DNA from: Haliotis asinina
Lineage: Eukaryota > Mollusca > Gastropoda > Lepetellida > Haliotidae
Assembly: GCF_037392515.1 (NCBI RefSeq)
Contig: NC_090281.1
Location: 48,894,645 to 48,958,644 of the forward strand
DNA: 64,000 bases
Reading direction: 5' to 3'
Shown: positions 1 through 12,299 of the stretch, piece by piece
Numbering within the stretch: position 1 is the first letter of the stretch
Layout: the number at the start of each line of letters is the position of its first letter
Position numbers and translations under genes: made by a program
Notes under the pieces: generated by a model
The model's input: only the letters and a program-made list of their open reading frames with translations
Databases searched by the model: none
Told to the model about the DNA's origin: nothing

Positions 1-228
1 GCAAGTTTGTTTCAGCAATTTATCAAGATCAAACTGGCGATATCTAAACTTAAAGTTGTATCTCTGAAATTTGGCTATCCCTTATCAGAAACAACTGCCA
101 TCCCATTTCCGCAAATGACACTAGCCTCGAACCAGCTTGAACTCTTGCCACATTCCCACCGCATTCCTAACGTAGTCCAATTCTATCCCTGCCCCACCCC
201 ACTCCATCAGTCCAGCCCATTCCAGACA
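1..228. other. No feature recognised
   Basis: Ordinary noncoding-looking sequence, C-rich on the plus strand near 185-220. The short open frames show no recognisable protein. Confidence 0.4.
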
Positions 229-358
229 GTGAGTGAGTTTCTTTTCACACCACTTTTAGCAATATTCCACTGCTAAGGACATCACAAAAAGCGTTATACC
301 CATGCTAGGAAAGGAACCCGGGTCTTCGGCGTGTCCACGCTAATCCCATCCCTAACCA
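229..358 (-). mobile_element. S1 tRNA-derived SINE, degraded
   Basis: Starts with GTGAGTGAGTTT and holds AGCAATATTCCA, then GAACCCGGGTCTTCGGCGTG, the complement of the tRNA-like B-box region. The A-box side is decayed. Confidence 0.75.
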
Positions 359-812
359 ATAAAATCAAGTGTACATATAACACATCTGGAAGAAAACCAG
401 GCGCATATTATCCATAGTTATCGGAAACCACTCATGCTGCACTGACACCTCCCTCTTTTTCACCCTCACCACCTACCCGTCCTTCACCACCCATTCATTA
501 CCTATTGGCCTATGGTATTTGGGTACTTGTTATGATGGATAATAACAGATGGATAACAGATGGATAATAGCCTCTGGCTACGTTTAAGGGCCGCAACTCA
601 GTTTTGGTAAATATATATTGGTATCACCGATATCCCGTGTTCCATATATGCGATTTTCCTTGGTAGAGGTAAGTCCCTTGTTCAAGTCGGGAAAGAGTGA
701 TCGTGGATTTCACTTAGGTTGTAATGGTCAGACTCGCATCACTTGGGCTTCATCAACACAGACATGTCCCATCCCACCTTCACCGAAATCAACTTGATAC
801 GATGTAATGTAC
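359..812. other. No gene; short direct repeat
   Basis: GGATAACAGATG-type units are repeated about three times at 537-572. A pyrimidine-rich tract lies at 445-500. Nothing else is recognised. Confidence 0.4.
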
Positions 813-955
813 GTGAGTTTAGTTTTACCCCGCATTCAACAACATTCCAGCAATAGCACGACAGGGAACACCAGAAATGGGCGCCACACATCGTCCCCCA
901 TGCTGGGAATCAAACCCGGGTTTTCAGCATGACGAGCGAACGCGTTACCCACGGG
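813..955 (-). mobile_element. S1 tRNA-derived SINE
   Basis: GTGAGTTTAGTTTTACCCCG, CAGCAATAGCACGA, CAGAAATGGGCGCCACACAT and AACCCGGGTTTTCAGCATGA appear in the S1 order. The tRNA-like head (minus strand) is at about 905-955. Confidence 0.85.
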
Positions 956-1295
956 GTTATATAACTGCAACTGTATTGAAAGCTGCGATACTCACTCATA
1001 CAAATTTCACTACCATTTGCTTTGACGCCCAATGGTATCGGGCAGGTTATCGACACGTTATTCTCAGGCACTGAGATTGTTATTTATAGAAGTCTGGGCC
1101 ACCCGTGTTCGTAACACAACAGTCTGTATTGCAACACTTATATATTGACTTTCTGAAACACACCGAGTCCTTTGCAACCGACACCGGATCAATATAAAAT
1201 ATTGTAAGATAGACCCATAACAATAATCATCCATGGAGCGTGGAGACGTGAATCATGCATGTGACTAAGAACTGTATCATTTATTAACCTTCGTA

Positions 1296-1870
1296 CCGAT
1301 GTGCAACGACACACGTCACGGAAGCAGACTAGGTCTACAGTGAATCATTCAGGTGCGCGCTGCGCTCACACTTGGCACCGTCTCTTATCTGTGACGCGTG
1401 ACGCCCCCAAGCTGAGGCAACATGGCGTCGACATCCAACTCCGTCAAGTCTCTACCATGTATAACATAGCAACGAGGAGCGGCAAGCGCGAACCGACGTG
1501 CATGGCCTGTTATGGAAGAGCTGGAAATCTCGAGGGACTCCTTTACAACATCCGCACTAATTTCGTTCAACTTGAGATACAAAATAATTAATTAAAACGA
1601 CACGCAAATGGGCGATGGTGGCTTTTTACTGCGCATGAGATAGAATCGGCAAATATAGACGTAACCAGTTCAAATCGAAACTAGATTCATGGAATTCAAA
1701 ATGGCGACCAAGAGTTCGGCAAATGACTTAGACTGCACGTGCAGATTGAAGTTTGAAGGCGGGGTGTTGAAATCTGAGACAATGTGTCATTTATATGTCG
1801 AGGGGGTCGTCTTAAACATCCATCTCACACGCAGCAAGGGGCAAGAAGTAATCAAAATGGCGACCTTTTG
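1296..1870. promoter_or_regulatory. CpG-rich segment with YY1-like and NRF-1-like motifs
   Basis: Locally richer in CpG than its surroundings (for example GGTGCGCGCTGCGCTCACAC). It holds ACATGGCGTCGAC near 1420, a half NRF-1-like TACTGCGCATGAG near 1628, and two copies of TCAAAATGGCGACC at about 1697 and 1854. ATGGCGNC within AA-rich context is the YY1 consensus that often overlaps metazoan start codons. Open frames of 65-96 codons on both strands cross the region, but none resembles a known protein. The ATG at 1423 opens only 15 codons before a stop, with no obvious donor. A promoter or 5' exon is possible; a CpG-rich repeat is the alternative. Confidence 0.25.
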
Positions 1871-2834
1871 CGCACAAAGTATCTCACTTCAATTAAACTA
1901 CTGCTTCATACTTAACACCCAGAACAGAAATCATTAACATCAACACAAGGGGGTGTGTTTGGACACTTAAACATAACAGTCGTGTCACAATGCATAACGA
2001 TACATTGTGTGTAGAATTTGCAGTAATGGTTTGTACTGCTTGACAATATGTTTCGTAAAATGCCAGAAGGTCTATGCAGAAATTCTGCAGATATGTTTTC
2101 TTCTACTTTCTACTTTCTACTTCTATGCACTGCATTGCCTGAGTCAAAAGTGAGTGATTGTGTCAGTTTGTGTCCAGCTATATTCAGGCGGAGGCACAAG
2201 AAACATACTTTGAAACCATATCGAAACTGGACTTAACTCACCAAAATACTGCTTTAACCACACGGTGATATAAGGCATGATATAAACTGTTTACAAATAC
2301 GTTCCTGTGGTTTGGGATTTTTTAACAAAACCAATACGAATATTCGAAACAGACCGCGCTTTCAGTTATCATTTTAACAGATTTAGACAGCAACACATTG
2401 TCGAGGCCTCACAATTATAGCTTCACGTGTTGAGAAAGTGTTATATTTGTGCGTGTTTTTAAACTTTCTTAAGTAATGCCATCCCCATGTCCAAAGAAGA
2501 GTTAAGAATTAAGGACACCAATAAATCGTATTCATAAATCTGAAAATTGTAATTGCGGGTTGTAATTGAACACTGTTGGCAACATCTCACATTCTAGTTG
2601 CCCATTATACATTCCTCAATTTATATCCTCTCTGGAAATGAACCCGGAAGTGGCCGTTTCCCTATGTAAACGTGTAAGGATACAAGATACCCGGATGTCC
2701 CCATGATCCTCCATAGCATTCGCTGCTGGTGCTGGAGGTTTTCAGTCAAAACGAAGAGTTCGGCGAGGAGATAGTTCCTGTATTTGAATGCATGTGAACT
2801 TTGGAACTTTAGTTTGTTTGATAAGTCGCACTTG
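1871..2834. other. No gene recognised
   Basis: Contains a short TTCTACTTT direct repeat (about 2101-2122). AT-rich otherwise. Confidence 0.4.
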
Positions 2835-3040
2835 AATATTCCGGCCATGTTACGTGTGTCTATTGGAGTTTGGGTCAATGACTCCAGTGACTGATTTCAT
2901 GAACATTGACATACGCACTTGGGATACAATGACGTGCATCAACCTTGTCAACGAGCCCGATTTATCCGATTCCGTTTGTCGACTCTTACGACAAGCATGG
3001 GCTAATGGAGATCAGTTCTATCGCGTATCTACCAGGTGAG
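2835..3040 (+). mobile_element. S2 SINE-like element
   Basis: ATATTCCGGCCATGTTA, CTCCAGTGACTGATTTCATG, TTGGGATACAATGACGTGCA, CGAGCCCGATTTATCCGATT and CTCTTACGACAAGCATGGGC lie in the S2 order. The centre is diverged. Confidence 0.85.
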
Positions 3041-3944
3041 GTTTTAACAATTCTAAACAAATGTATTCAGAAGATGTGAATTAACCTCACAGAACGCTAT
3101 TTCATCATATTTTTGACGGCATGCGATTTAAATGAGAGTGAACGTGTTCGATAGATTGATGAAAGACCAATGGTTCTGGTCGCGGGATTCGAACCCACAA
3201 CCAGGGAATCCTGGAACATCTAAGGGAGGTAAATCATACACATGACGCATACATACAGTGGAGATAGCGAAGTGCAGCATTAGTATAAAGAAATTTCTGT
3301 GCACATGGCTGGGTACAGGACAGTCGTTTCTGTGTTCTCTGTTACAAATTCTGCATAAGGAAACCTCGGTAATCCTCCACATAAGAAACGAAGAACGCTT
3401 ACCATTCCATATCGATCCTGATATCAACAGCTAGTCAGACATGAAGGTTGTTAAAATTCAGCGAAACGAAACAAACAAACTGAGCGAAAGAAAGAGGATT
3501 TTACAACAATTTTGAGGTATTTGATGTGAGCATTATGCCTTTATTTCTGGTAGTGAAGTTTGCCGACTCTCTGCGACTACTTTTGAGCCGTTTGAGGTTT
3601 TCAACTTTTAGTCAAATCCAATTTGAATGTGTATAATTTTCTTTTGCCCACCAGTTTATGCTTCTTGTCAATTATCTGCATCAACACCCAAAGTGTAGTA
3701 GTACATTGTTTTGACAGATAGCGCAGCAGTTGAAATGGCTTCAGAGAAACCTGACGTCGTGAAGACCAATTACTCTAAAGCAGTGTTACTTGCGTCGGTG
3801 GAATCTCACGTCTGAGCCATATCTACCAGTGTACACATGGAGTATCTTCTTCCCAATTCAAAACAAACTGCCAAGGTTTAAAGAAAACGTGCTATGATTT
3901 CAATGTCACAAACAACAACTCGCTTATAAAAGCCCGGTCCCAAT
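3041..3944. other. No gene; isolated B-box-like site
   Basis: The minus strand has a perfect B-box-like GGTTCGAATCC (3185-3195) inside a short tRNA-like tail, but I see no convincing A box, so this is probably a SINE remnant. The rest is featureless. Confidence 0.35.
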
Positions 3945-4110
3945 TCGTGTTCAGCAACCCATGCTTGTCGCAAGAGGAACTAACGTTGCACATGTCACCG
4001 TATCCCAAAATGCGTACAACAATGCTAATGAAATTGATCACGGGATTGTCTGGCCCATTTTCTATTATTCACGTATCATCGCTGAAATACTGCTCCAGCA
4101 AACAATTAAA
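3945..4110 (-). mobile_element. S2 SINE-like element, minus orientation
   Basis: CAGCAACCCATGCTTGTCGC, CACCGTATCCCAAAATGCGT, ATTGATCACGGGATTGTCTG and CTGAAATACTGCTCC are the reverse complement of S2 landmarks. The copy is strongly diverged. Confidence 0.75.
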
Positions 4111-5316
4111 TCAGACAGATCATCACCATATAGCAAAAATTTGCCAGCGTGAAACAACAAACAAATAAAACAGAACGCAAAGCCACGTTCCACAACTTCC
4201 CCATTCAACCTCAAGATTATCTTCATATTTTTTGCAACCTGAGATGGTAAAATGAATTACTTTTAATAACTACGATACTGCTGTCGTTCCATTAGCGTAT
4301 GACATAATGCATTCATATCCTGCCTCGGCTACACCATCCACGTCGGCAACGACGGCTCAACATCAACAACGGCAGTGTGATTGCCTTTTGTTTCAGATCA
4401 GTTGAATGTAACGCCGAATGTTGAAATGCGATCTCAACAGCTTAGGCTTAACTCTCCTGCCTGGCTGCCAAGTCTCTGCTAATAGCCATGCTCCCTTGGG
4501 TACTGGTGATTCTCTTTAAGCTTCCCCCAACCCATGTTTCCACGCTACACGCGGGGTTTTAAGTTTAGACGATTTGTGGGGCTATTTCCTGTCACTTGTG
4601 CATTAGAGTAACTGCAAAGACCACACATTTACTGGCCTTTGTTTTGTTAAAGCATGATTCAAATTGACGTGTAACCCGGAAATACCCGTCTTGAGGCTCA
4701 CCGCTCCAGCTAACCAATCTCGTTTTGAAAGTCCGAGTTCGTCAATGAACTTGTACTGAGGTTAAATGTCTACAGACACTGAAAACATCATACACATGTG
4801 ACCATATTTTAAATAGTGATTTTTTTTTCAGATGTGGTTGAAGTGAGAGTTTATTAGCTTTAAGAACTACGTATCATGTAATGATTTGTTTGCAATTATT
4901 ATCATTTGACATTTATTTTTATTGTTATTGCTATCATTATTCATGTTTGTGTAATTATCGTTTTTATCAACAACTGGTTATGTGAGCGGTTTATGTGAAC
5001 CTCAGAACTAGTGAAATATAACACGGACAGTGATGTGTTGATTCAGAAACGATGGCAGTTTTGACGTTGTCATGGTTACGCTATGTGTCAGGAAGGAAAC
5101 TAACAAAATTGGTGCAGTAGGGCATATAATAAATATATGTAACATGTCAAGTCAGTCTCGGGTAAACTGTGGAGATAATGTACTAACAACACTGCCTACG
5201 ATGAGGTAAGGCATTCTGAAATTCCACAGATGTGCACATTTGAACTGCATGTATGTAAAAAAGACACCCACCATCACTTCGGTTAATGATGAAATCAAAG
5301 AGACTATAGTTAGTAA
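4111..5316. other. No feature recognised
   Basis: AT-rich noncoding-looking sequence. No frame longer than about 60 codons and no repeat family recognised. Confidence 0.4.
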
Positions 5317-5462
5317 GGTCTTATGCTGCTTTTGACAATATTCCAACATTATTACGAGGAAGGACATCAGAAATGGGCGTAACACATTGCACCCATGATG
5401 GGAATCGAACCAGAACTTCGGCATGACAAGCGAAACCTTAACCCATTAGGCCACCCCGCTGC
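5317..5462 (-). mobile_element. S1 tRNA-derived SINE
   Basis: TGCTGCTTTTGACAATATTC, CATCAGAAATGGGCGTAACA, GGGAATCGAACCAGAACTTC and ACCTTAACCCATTAGGCCAC lie in S1 order. It lacks the GTGAGTGAG terminus. Confidence 0.85.
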
Positions 5463-6097
5463 AGACAAAGCGATCAGAAAACGACGCTGGATATCCAGTA
5501 CTTGTCCTTCTTAACTATTCCTGGCAGGCTATAAATACGTTTATTCCCTAGTGGTATACGAGTGGAAGAAATGGTCTGGGCTTAGTGTAACAAGATGACA
5601 CTGGGCGGACAAGGATACAGTTGCACAGCACATATTCTAAACGAGTGCCACCAATCGGACAACTTCGCCTCTCTCCGCAATCGTAAACAAGATTCGGCCG
5701 TGAGTGCAGAACATAGGGGCCCTCTGCCTTAACAACCGAACTGACGCATATATTTGACGTGCTTACAGCACATTTGTGTCTTATTTTCCTTATCCTTATA
5801 TACTTCAGTTTCTTACTGTTTTAATTCTTAGTACATATGTTGGTATTTTAATATGGGTTATCATTGCACACTAACACGCTGACCACAGTCTAGGTGTAAA
5901 ATCATACAGGAGAATAGCCTTAAGTCTACATTATGCTTTCTGAGGTGGTCAAGCTTTGCTTACTGGCGGCCAAGAGCCTAGTTTTAATGTGTAACAAAAT
6001 CTACTGAAACATGGTTATTTTAAGCCCTGGAATTACATACCTAAACTGTAACAGTTAGTAGCTACCTTACGGTCATTTAATTGGTCAACAAGGGTTA
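5463..6097. other. No feature recognised
   Basis: No coding or repeat signal noted. Confidence 0.4.
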
Positions 6098-6300
6098 GTG
6101 AGTGAGCAATATTCCAGCCATGTGGTGGAATAAATCGAGTCTGGGGCAAACAATCCAGTGATCAACATCTACGTAAATGGGATACCATGACACGTGTCAA
6201 CCAGGTCAGCGAGCCTGACCAACCACCCGATTCCATTAATCGCCTCTTACGACAAGCATGGGTTACTGAAGATCAATTCTAACCCGGATCTTCAGGGATG
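6098..6300 (+). mobile_element. S2 SINE-like element, good copy
   Basis: The landmarks used here to define S2, in order, are AGCAATATTCCAGCCATGTG, AATCGAGTCTGGGGCAAACA, ATCCAGTGATCAACATC, GGGATACCATGACACGTGTC, GTCAGCGAGCCTGACC, ATTCCATTAATCGCCTCTTA and CGACAAGCATGGGTTACTGA. It ends near AACCCGGATCTTCAGGGATG. No open reading frame belongs to it. Amplification by a partner LINE is expected for such short elements but is not shown by the sequence. Confidence 0.88.
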
Positions 6301-6824
6301 TCAGCAGCTGACACATTCTCATCCCGATAAGGCTGTAATACCGCCGATGCGATGTAAAATATTAACTCATTCACTTACTATAGTTATTTACGTAGACGTA
6401 TTCTCCATCCTTAACACATTTGTACAAAAAAATCGAATGCAATATGCAAATGTGAAAACAGTGGTTGTGAAGAAAAGCCAGGGCGTCAATGCGAGGGTGA
6501 ACGTGACTTGCAATGAACTACACTCTCCAAAACTGTCACTACTTTTGCTCTAAGACAAAGAGCAGGTTATTTTTAAAGTCAAACGAAAATAAATCGATGT
6601 ATTACCGAGCTGTTTCTGTTGTTTTTGTCGTGTGACGAGATGTTCATGACTGGCAATTTCAAGCATCGCATTACAGTCACGTGCGTACATCTTGTATTGT
6701 CGCTTTTTAAACATGATTCCGACACACACGCTGACCAAATACGCAATGTAGTCTCAGTCGTATGATGGACAATGGCTATATTTGAGATTTCTTATTGACC
6801 ATGAACCCGTGAAGACTTGGATTA
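6301..6824. other. No feature recognised
   Basis: The 119-codon frame crossing 6194-6553 begins inside the S2 copy and has no recognisable protein features. Confidence 0.4.
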
Positions 6825-7037
6825 AAAGTGATCTTAAGTAACCCATGTTTGTGGCAAGAGGTGGGTGGTCTGTCACTTGTTTGACACATGTCATAGTATC
6901 CCAATTGCGTAGATTGATACTAATACCGCTGATCACTGGACTGTCTGGTCCAGACTCGATTATTTACAGGCCGCCGCCATAGAGTTGGAATATTGCTGAG
7001 TGCGGCGTAACACTAAACTCACTAACCCACTCACCTT
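6825..7037 (-). mobile_element. S2 SINE-like element, minus orientation, near full length
   Basis: AACCCATGTTTGTGGCAAGA, GACACATGTCATAGTATCCC, GACTGTCTGGTCCAGACTCG, ATTATTTACAGGCCGCCGCC and TATTGCTGAGTGCGGCGTAA lie in order, ending in the ACTAAACTCACT terminus. Confidence 0.9.
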
Positions 7038-8532
7038 TTTGGGAGAATACATAAGAAAAGGTTATGGTTGAAATTTCATTCAAAAATATTTCAGACACGG
7101 AAACAAATATTCAATCCTAAATAAGGAAGTATAACGGTGCTTTATGTCAACTGACCGCACCAGTGGACTGGTGGACTCAGCGGTCAGTGGTCCAAACCGA
7201 AAGACGCTGAAAGATCGTATTTGCTATTACCATAACTAACGCCATTTCATTAGAGGCGAAACTCGGACGGGTAGGCCCTTAGGTAGATGATATTGTTTGT
7301 ATTAGGGGTATCGGTGTTACAATGCGGCAGGGTATCAGTTTACGAGCACATAAAGTCGAACTGTAGTCCGGACTAGTAAGCATATATACACGCACGCAAG
7401 CACGCACGCACGCACGCACGCACGCGCACACATAGAATTGTGACAGCCATATGCTTCTTGAAACGGTGCTTGACAGATATCAATCATACGCTCAACATTT
7501 TAGTAAAGTTATACATGTATTGTAAGTTAATGAGAGGGTTCAACAAAATTAATCAAGGTATTTATGATTGGCATTTATCGATATTAATACCATATACAGA
7601 GAAAACATCGCGACACCATCTGGTTAAAATGTAATCAATACCTGAACATTTGTAATCTTATACTACCCCGACCCCGTATGCACTCAAAATATGGGGTAAA
7701 GTAAGGACATCGCGAGGTCAGCGTCCCTTGTCAGGTGGTACCGCAAAGAAGGGTCATCAAGCTGACCCCTTCCATTTCAGGGGTCATTTCGGTAGTCTCG
7801 GATCACGTGGTAGATACTGCACACTTCCTCTTCCCCTTCGTCACACGCGAGTGGTCTCCTAGCAACAACAGATATAACAATAGTAGAGACAGCAGTATAT
7901 GCCATCACCTTGTATGACTCCACGCTCGGGCGACCACGTGTCTCGTGGGTACAGGTGCTGGGAATGAAAATGAAGGTGTATTGTAGCAATGTTGGACTTC
8001 AAAGCCATCCTTAGTGCCGCTTCGCCGGACGCGACAGCGACAGGTTCTACTGTTACTGTGAACAGGTTTGGCACGCGACAACTTGATTGGTTATACAGGC
8101 AACGTTCAACTGCCAAGACGTCTCACAGGTGTCTTGTAAAACTGTTTTAAAAATCCGACGTCATTGTGGAACAGTTTCCCTTGACAGCTCGTTTATTGCT
8201 ACTGTTTTATGTGTTTTTACCATTAACGCAAATGACAGCTTTTGTAGTTAATGAAACGTTAAGAAGAAAGAGACATTAGTTCCCCTGCCTTGCCTGTTTT
8301 GTTTATTTCTGCTGTGGATTCCACGTTACACGTCATCTGCTTGCTGTATTAAACTGATACATTTAACATCATACCGTTGACGGTTTCAGCACGTGCGTCG
8401 CCCGTGTGTTATTCCATACCGATGATACATACCTCTCTTACACATTCTTTTGTGTACTCCATGAAGAGTTGAAAATGGAAATTGTTCAACTCTGATACAA
8501 GGATAATTTGTTAGTTATGTAACGCTTTGAAT
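7038..8532. other. No gene; CACG microsatellite
   Basis: A (CGCA)n tract lies at about 7390-7430. The remainder, including 7660-8120 where both strands have frames of 60-85 codons, shows no recognised protein. Confidence 0.45.
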
Positions 8533-8683
8533 GAATGAGTATGGTTTTTAGCAACATTCCATCAGCATCACCGCGGAGGACACAGAAATGGGCTCCACAC
8601 ATAGTACCCATTTGGGGAATCGAACCCGGGCCCCTGGCGTGACGAGCGAACGCTTTAACCACCAGGTTTCCCCGCCGCCCCCG
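8533..8683 (-). mobile_element. S1 tRNA-derived SINE
   Basis: GAATGAGTATGGTTTTTAGC, GGACACAGAAATGGGCTCCA, GGGAATCGAACCCGGGCCCC, GTGACGAGCGAACGCTTTAA and the CCCCGCCGCCCC end are all present. B box intact. Confidence 0.9.
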
Positions 8684-8977
8684 TAGCGCATTAAGAATGC
8701 TAGGATATGACTTCGTATATTAGTATAGACAATATCATCCAGGGACTACATGCAAAACTGTTCAACGACGCAGGGATTGGGCGATGTAATAACGCAGTCA
8801 CTACATTTACAAAAATACAAAATTCTGTTACTCGAAATTTCTATCTGTGTTAGTATTTAGCTTACATTAGTAACGTTAAATCAACGAAGTTATGGGTGGT
8901 TGCAGTAAGGTACTCTGCAGTAATGTTCAATGTAACAATATGTGTATACATCATATATAGTATTACATACAATATCT
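8684..8977. other. No feature recognised
   Basis: AT-rich; nothing seen. Confidence 0.35.
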
Positions 8978-9085
8978 ATGTGTTGTTTTTTGTTGTTGTT
9001 TTTGTTTTATTTTTTGTGTGTGCGTGCGTGCGTGCGTGCGTGCATGTGTGGAGGGGGGAGGGGGGGGGGGGTAGGGGAGGCTGGT
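8978..9085 (+). repeat. G/T-only tract with (GTGC)n and poly-G
   Basis: Almost no A or C on the plus strand over about 100 bases: TTGTTGTTTTTG-type, then a (GTGC)n run, then GGAGGGGGGAGG and a run of G's. A 75-codon hydrophobic frame here is a composition artefact. Confidence 0.85.
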
Positions 9086-9404
9086 CGGCCATTAATTACT
9101 CTCAACTAACTTGGGGGAACTAACTGCACACTTTATGCAGATGAATTGCACGAGATCCATGCATCCAATTGCTAGAAACCACGTACAAAGATCGTGCATC
9201 TCAACAGCTGCGTTTGGGTGTAACAGTTTGTCAGGAATTGTCAACATTTACATAAGTGAGTCTTTTGATGAGTAGTATACTAGAACATGCCGGAATCACG
9301 ACATTTAATCATTACACTTTGCTACTAAGGTGAATTTATACCATCATAACAATCATCATCAGTGTCTCCATACCAGTTCCCCAAATCCGGTGTGACCCGT
9401 AGAG

Positions 9405-9600
9405 TGAGTGTGTGTGTGTAGCTGTTTATTGCATTCTGCTATATTCCGGCTATATGGCGGTGGTTTGTAAATAATCAAGTCTGGACCAGACAATCAAGTG
9501 ATCAACATCATGAACATCGAGCTGCACATTTGGGATACAATATCAGTCAAGACAGCGTGCCTGGTCACCCGATCCCGTTAGTCGCCTCTTACGAGAGCCT
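9405..9600 (+). mobile_element. S2 SINE-like element
   Basis: TATTCCGGCTATATGGCGGT, GTAAATAATCAAGTCTGGAC, CAATCAAGTGATCAACATCA, GTCACCCGATCCCGTTAGTC and GCCTCTTACGAGAG are present. Truncated at the tail. Confidence 0.9.
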
Positions 9601-9830
9601 GTTGTTTTTGCAGTGTAATGGTTTTCCTGTTAACCACAATTGTGCATCCTACCACTAAAAAGAGCCCTTATCTTCTTTGAGTAGTGTAGATGTAACGCCC
9701 TTTCATAAGAAGTGATATGTCCTCTTGTCTCATAAAAAATAGGCATAAAATGTCGACAAGGAGAATAAACGCCCCCTGCTATCTCCCTACCTAGATACCA
9801 CTGGCGTAGAATGTAAACATATCATCACAA

Positions 9831-11163
9831 ATATATGACTGTATCGCTGTAAATCGATGATGACTCAGGTGTTATATGACTGTATCACTGTGTATCAATG
9901 ATGACTCAGGTGTTATATGACTATCGCTGTGAATCAATCATGACTCAGGTGTTATATGACTGTATCGCTGTGAATCAATCACGACACAGGTGTTATATGA
10001 CTGTATCGCTGTAAATCAATGAAGACTCAGGTTTTATATGACTGTATCGCTGTAAATCAATGACTCAGGTGTTAAATGACTGTTTCACTGTAAATCGATG
10101 ATGACTCAGGTGTTATACGACATTCGCTGTAACCCAGTGATGACTCAGGCGCTATATGACTATCGCTGCGAATCGATGATGACTCAGGTGTTATATGACT
10201 GCATCGCTATAAATCAATGACTCAGGCGCTATATGACTATCGCTGTGAATCGATGATGACGCAGGCGTTATATGACTGCATCGCTGTAAATCAGTGACTC
10301 GGGTGACTGTATCGCGGTAAATCAATGATGACTCAGGTGTTATTTGACTGTATCGCTATAAATCAATGACTCAGGCGCTATATGACTATCGCTGTGAATC
10401 GATGATGACTCAGGTGTTATATGACTGCATCGCTGTAAATCAGTGACTCGGGTGACTGTATCGCGGTAAATCAATGATGACTCAGGTGTTATATGACTGT
10501 ATAACTGTACATCAATGACTCAGGTGTTATATGACTATCGCTGTGAATCAATGGTGTTATTTGACTGTATCGCGGTAAATCAATGATGACTCAGGTGTTA
10601 TATGACTGTATCGCGGTAAATCAATGGTGACGCAGGCGTTATATGACTACCGCTGTGAATCAATGGTGTTATTTGACTGTATCGCGGTAAATCAATGATG
10701 ACTCAGGTGTTATTTGACTGTATCGCGGTAAATCAATGATGACGCAGGCGTTATATGACTATCGCTGTGAATCAATGGTGTTATTTGACTGTATCGCGGT
10801 AAATCAATGATGACTCAGGCGTTATATGACTGTATAACTGTACATCAATGACTCAGGTGTTATATGACTATCGCTGTGAATCAATGGTGTTATTTGACTT
10901 TAGCGCGGTAAATCAATGATGACTCAGGTGTTATTTGACTGTATCGCGGTAAATCAATGATGACTCAGGTGTTAAATGACTGCATAGCTGTACATCAATG
11001 ACTCAGGTGTTATATGACTGTAGCGCGGTAAATCAATGATGCCTCAGGTGTTATATGACTATCGCTGTGAATCAATGGTGTTATATGACTGTATAACTTT
11101 AAATCAATGATGACTCAGGTGTTATATGACTGTATCGCGGTAAAGCAATGATGACTCAGGTGT
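9831..11163 (+). repeat. Array A: ~41-bp minisatellite with AP-1 heptamers
   Basis: Tandem units of about 41 bases, with shorter forms of about 34-36, built from ATATGACTGTATCGCGGTAA, ATCAATGATGACTCAGGTGT and variants. By eye, 22 units contain TGACTCA, the consensus AP-1/TRE heptamer. Larger periods are visible: a roughly 148-base block repeats around 10225 and 10373, and a roughly 111-base block recurs from about 10530 onward, marked by CTGTGAATCAATGGTGTTAT. Edges are sharp. No coding frame. Confidence 0.95.
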
Positions 11164-12299
11164 TCGCTGGCTAAATTTGATTTAAAAACGCATCTCCGTG
11201 AAGCCACGGTACTCCTTTCATGCAACAGCGTCATTCGACAACCGTGACCGGATAATCCAGTGATGAACCAGAAAACGTGCAGTGTAAGCTTATGCTAGTC
11301 TCTGAAATAAACATCTTTTACAGAAAACGTGTTTAAATTGAAATGACATACAATAAAATATAAAGGAGACCAGAGACTTTCTTCGTTTTCAAAAACGGTA
11401 GTAATCTGGGCTTGTAGAGTATTTAAAACTTGTATGGGCTGCGTTGGGTATATTCGTTTCAGGGTCTGTATAACAGACATCTGATTTTAGTGAAACTAAC
11501 AACGCTACGCAGAGTTTGAATTCGGTTTACGTACAAATGCAAAAAATCTGTCTTACAAATAATGAGCGAGAGTAATCAATTAGAGCAACCATTTGGAGTT
11601 AAAAACCTATCGCTTCTATCAAAGTTGCAAATGACGCCATATGTTAAAATAGCAGATGTTATACAAAAACACACAAGCATATATATTTCGTCAGTGAAAC
11701 GAAACTAAACGAACAATTAAGCCTGTATTTACACAGGATGTCTTAATTATGCAATCTAAAATAATAATGTATAAATAAAAACGAAAGGCGACACGGCAGT
11801 GCACAAAGAACTCAAAAGCACTATGATTGATGAACAAAACAGAGTTAATTTGGACATAAAATTTTAAAAATAAAACGATGTATCAGAACTTATGATATTG
11901 TTTAAATCATCAAAATGTTGAATTAAACGGTGACACAAATGTATCGCTACAAACGTTTCATCAAAAAGCGTGAGCGGTGTAATTATTACTTTGCATGGCT
12001 GTCGGGAGAATGAAAGAAACAGCATATGTCGCCCAACCAGTGTTTGCCACACGTTCATAAATTACAGTCTAATTAGGTGATTTACATTAATAAAATTGTA
12101 TCAACTAACTACATCAAAGCTAGAGATGAAGTCAGGCACGGGCTCCCTCTGAGTCCACCGTCCAGAGTCACTGTCCAAACAGATGGGTACTGTACTTCCA
12201 CGACCATTTACGGGGAGGTATTGTTACGAATATCGGTCATTTGGCAGGTAGCGGCAATAAAACAACTGTTATAAGAAATACCATTCAATGAGAGCACAT
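11164..12299. other. No feature recognised
   Basis: AT-rich unique-looking sequence between array A and a GC-rich patch. The frames are short and unrecognised. Confidence 0.4.

Noticed and set aside
1385..1582. 65-codon minus-strand frame in the CpG-rich segment
   Set aside because: Alternative start codon, no acceptor or donor at sensible positions and no recognised motif. The segment is kept only as a possible regulatory region.
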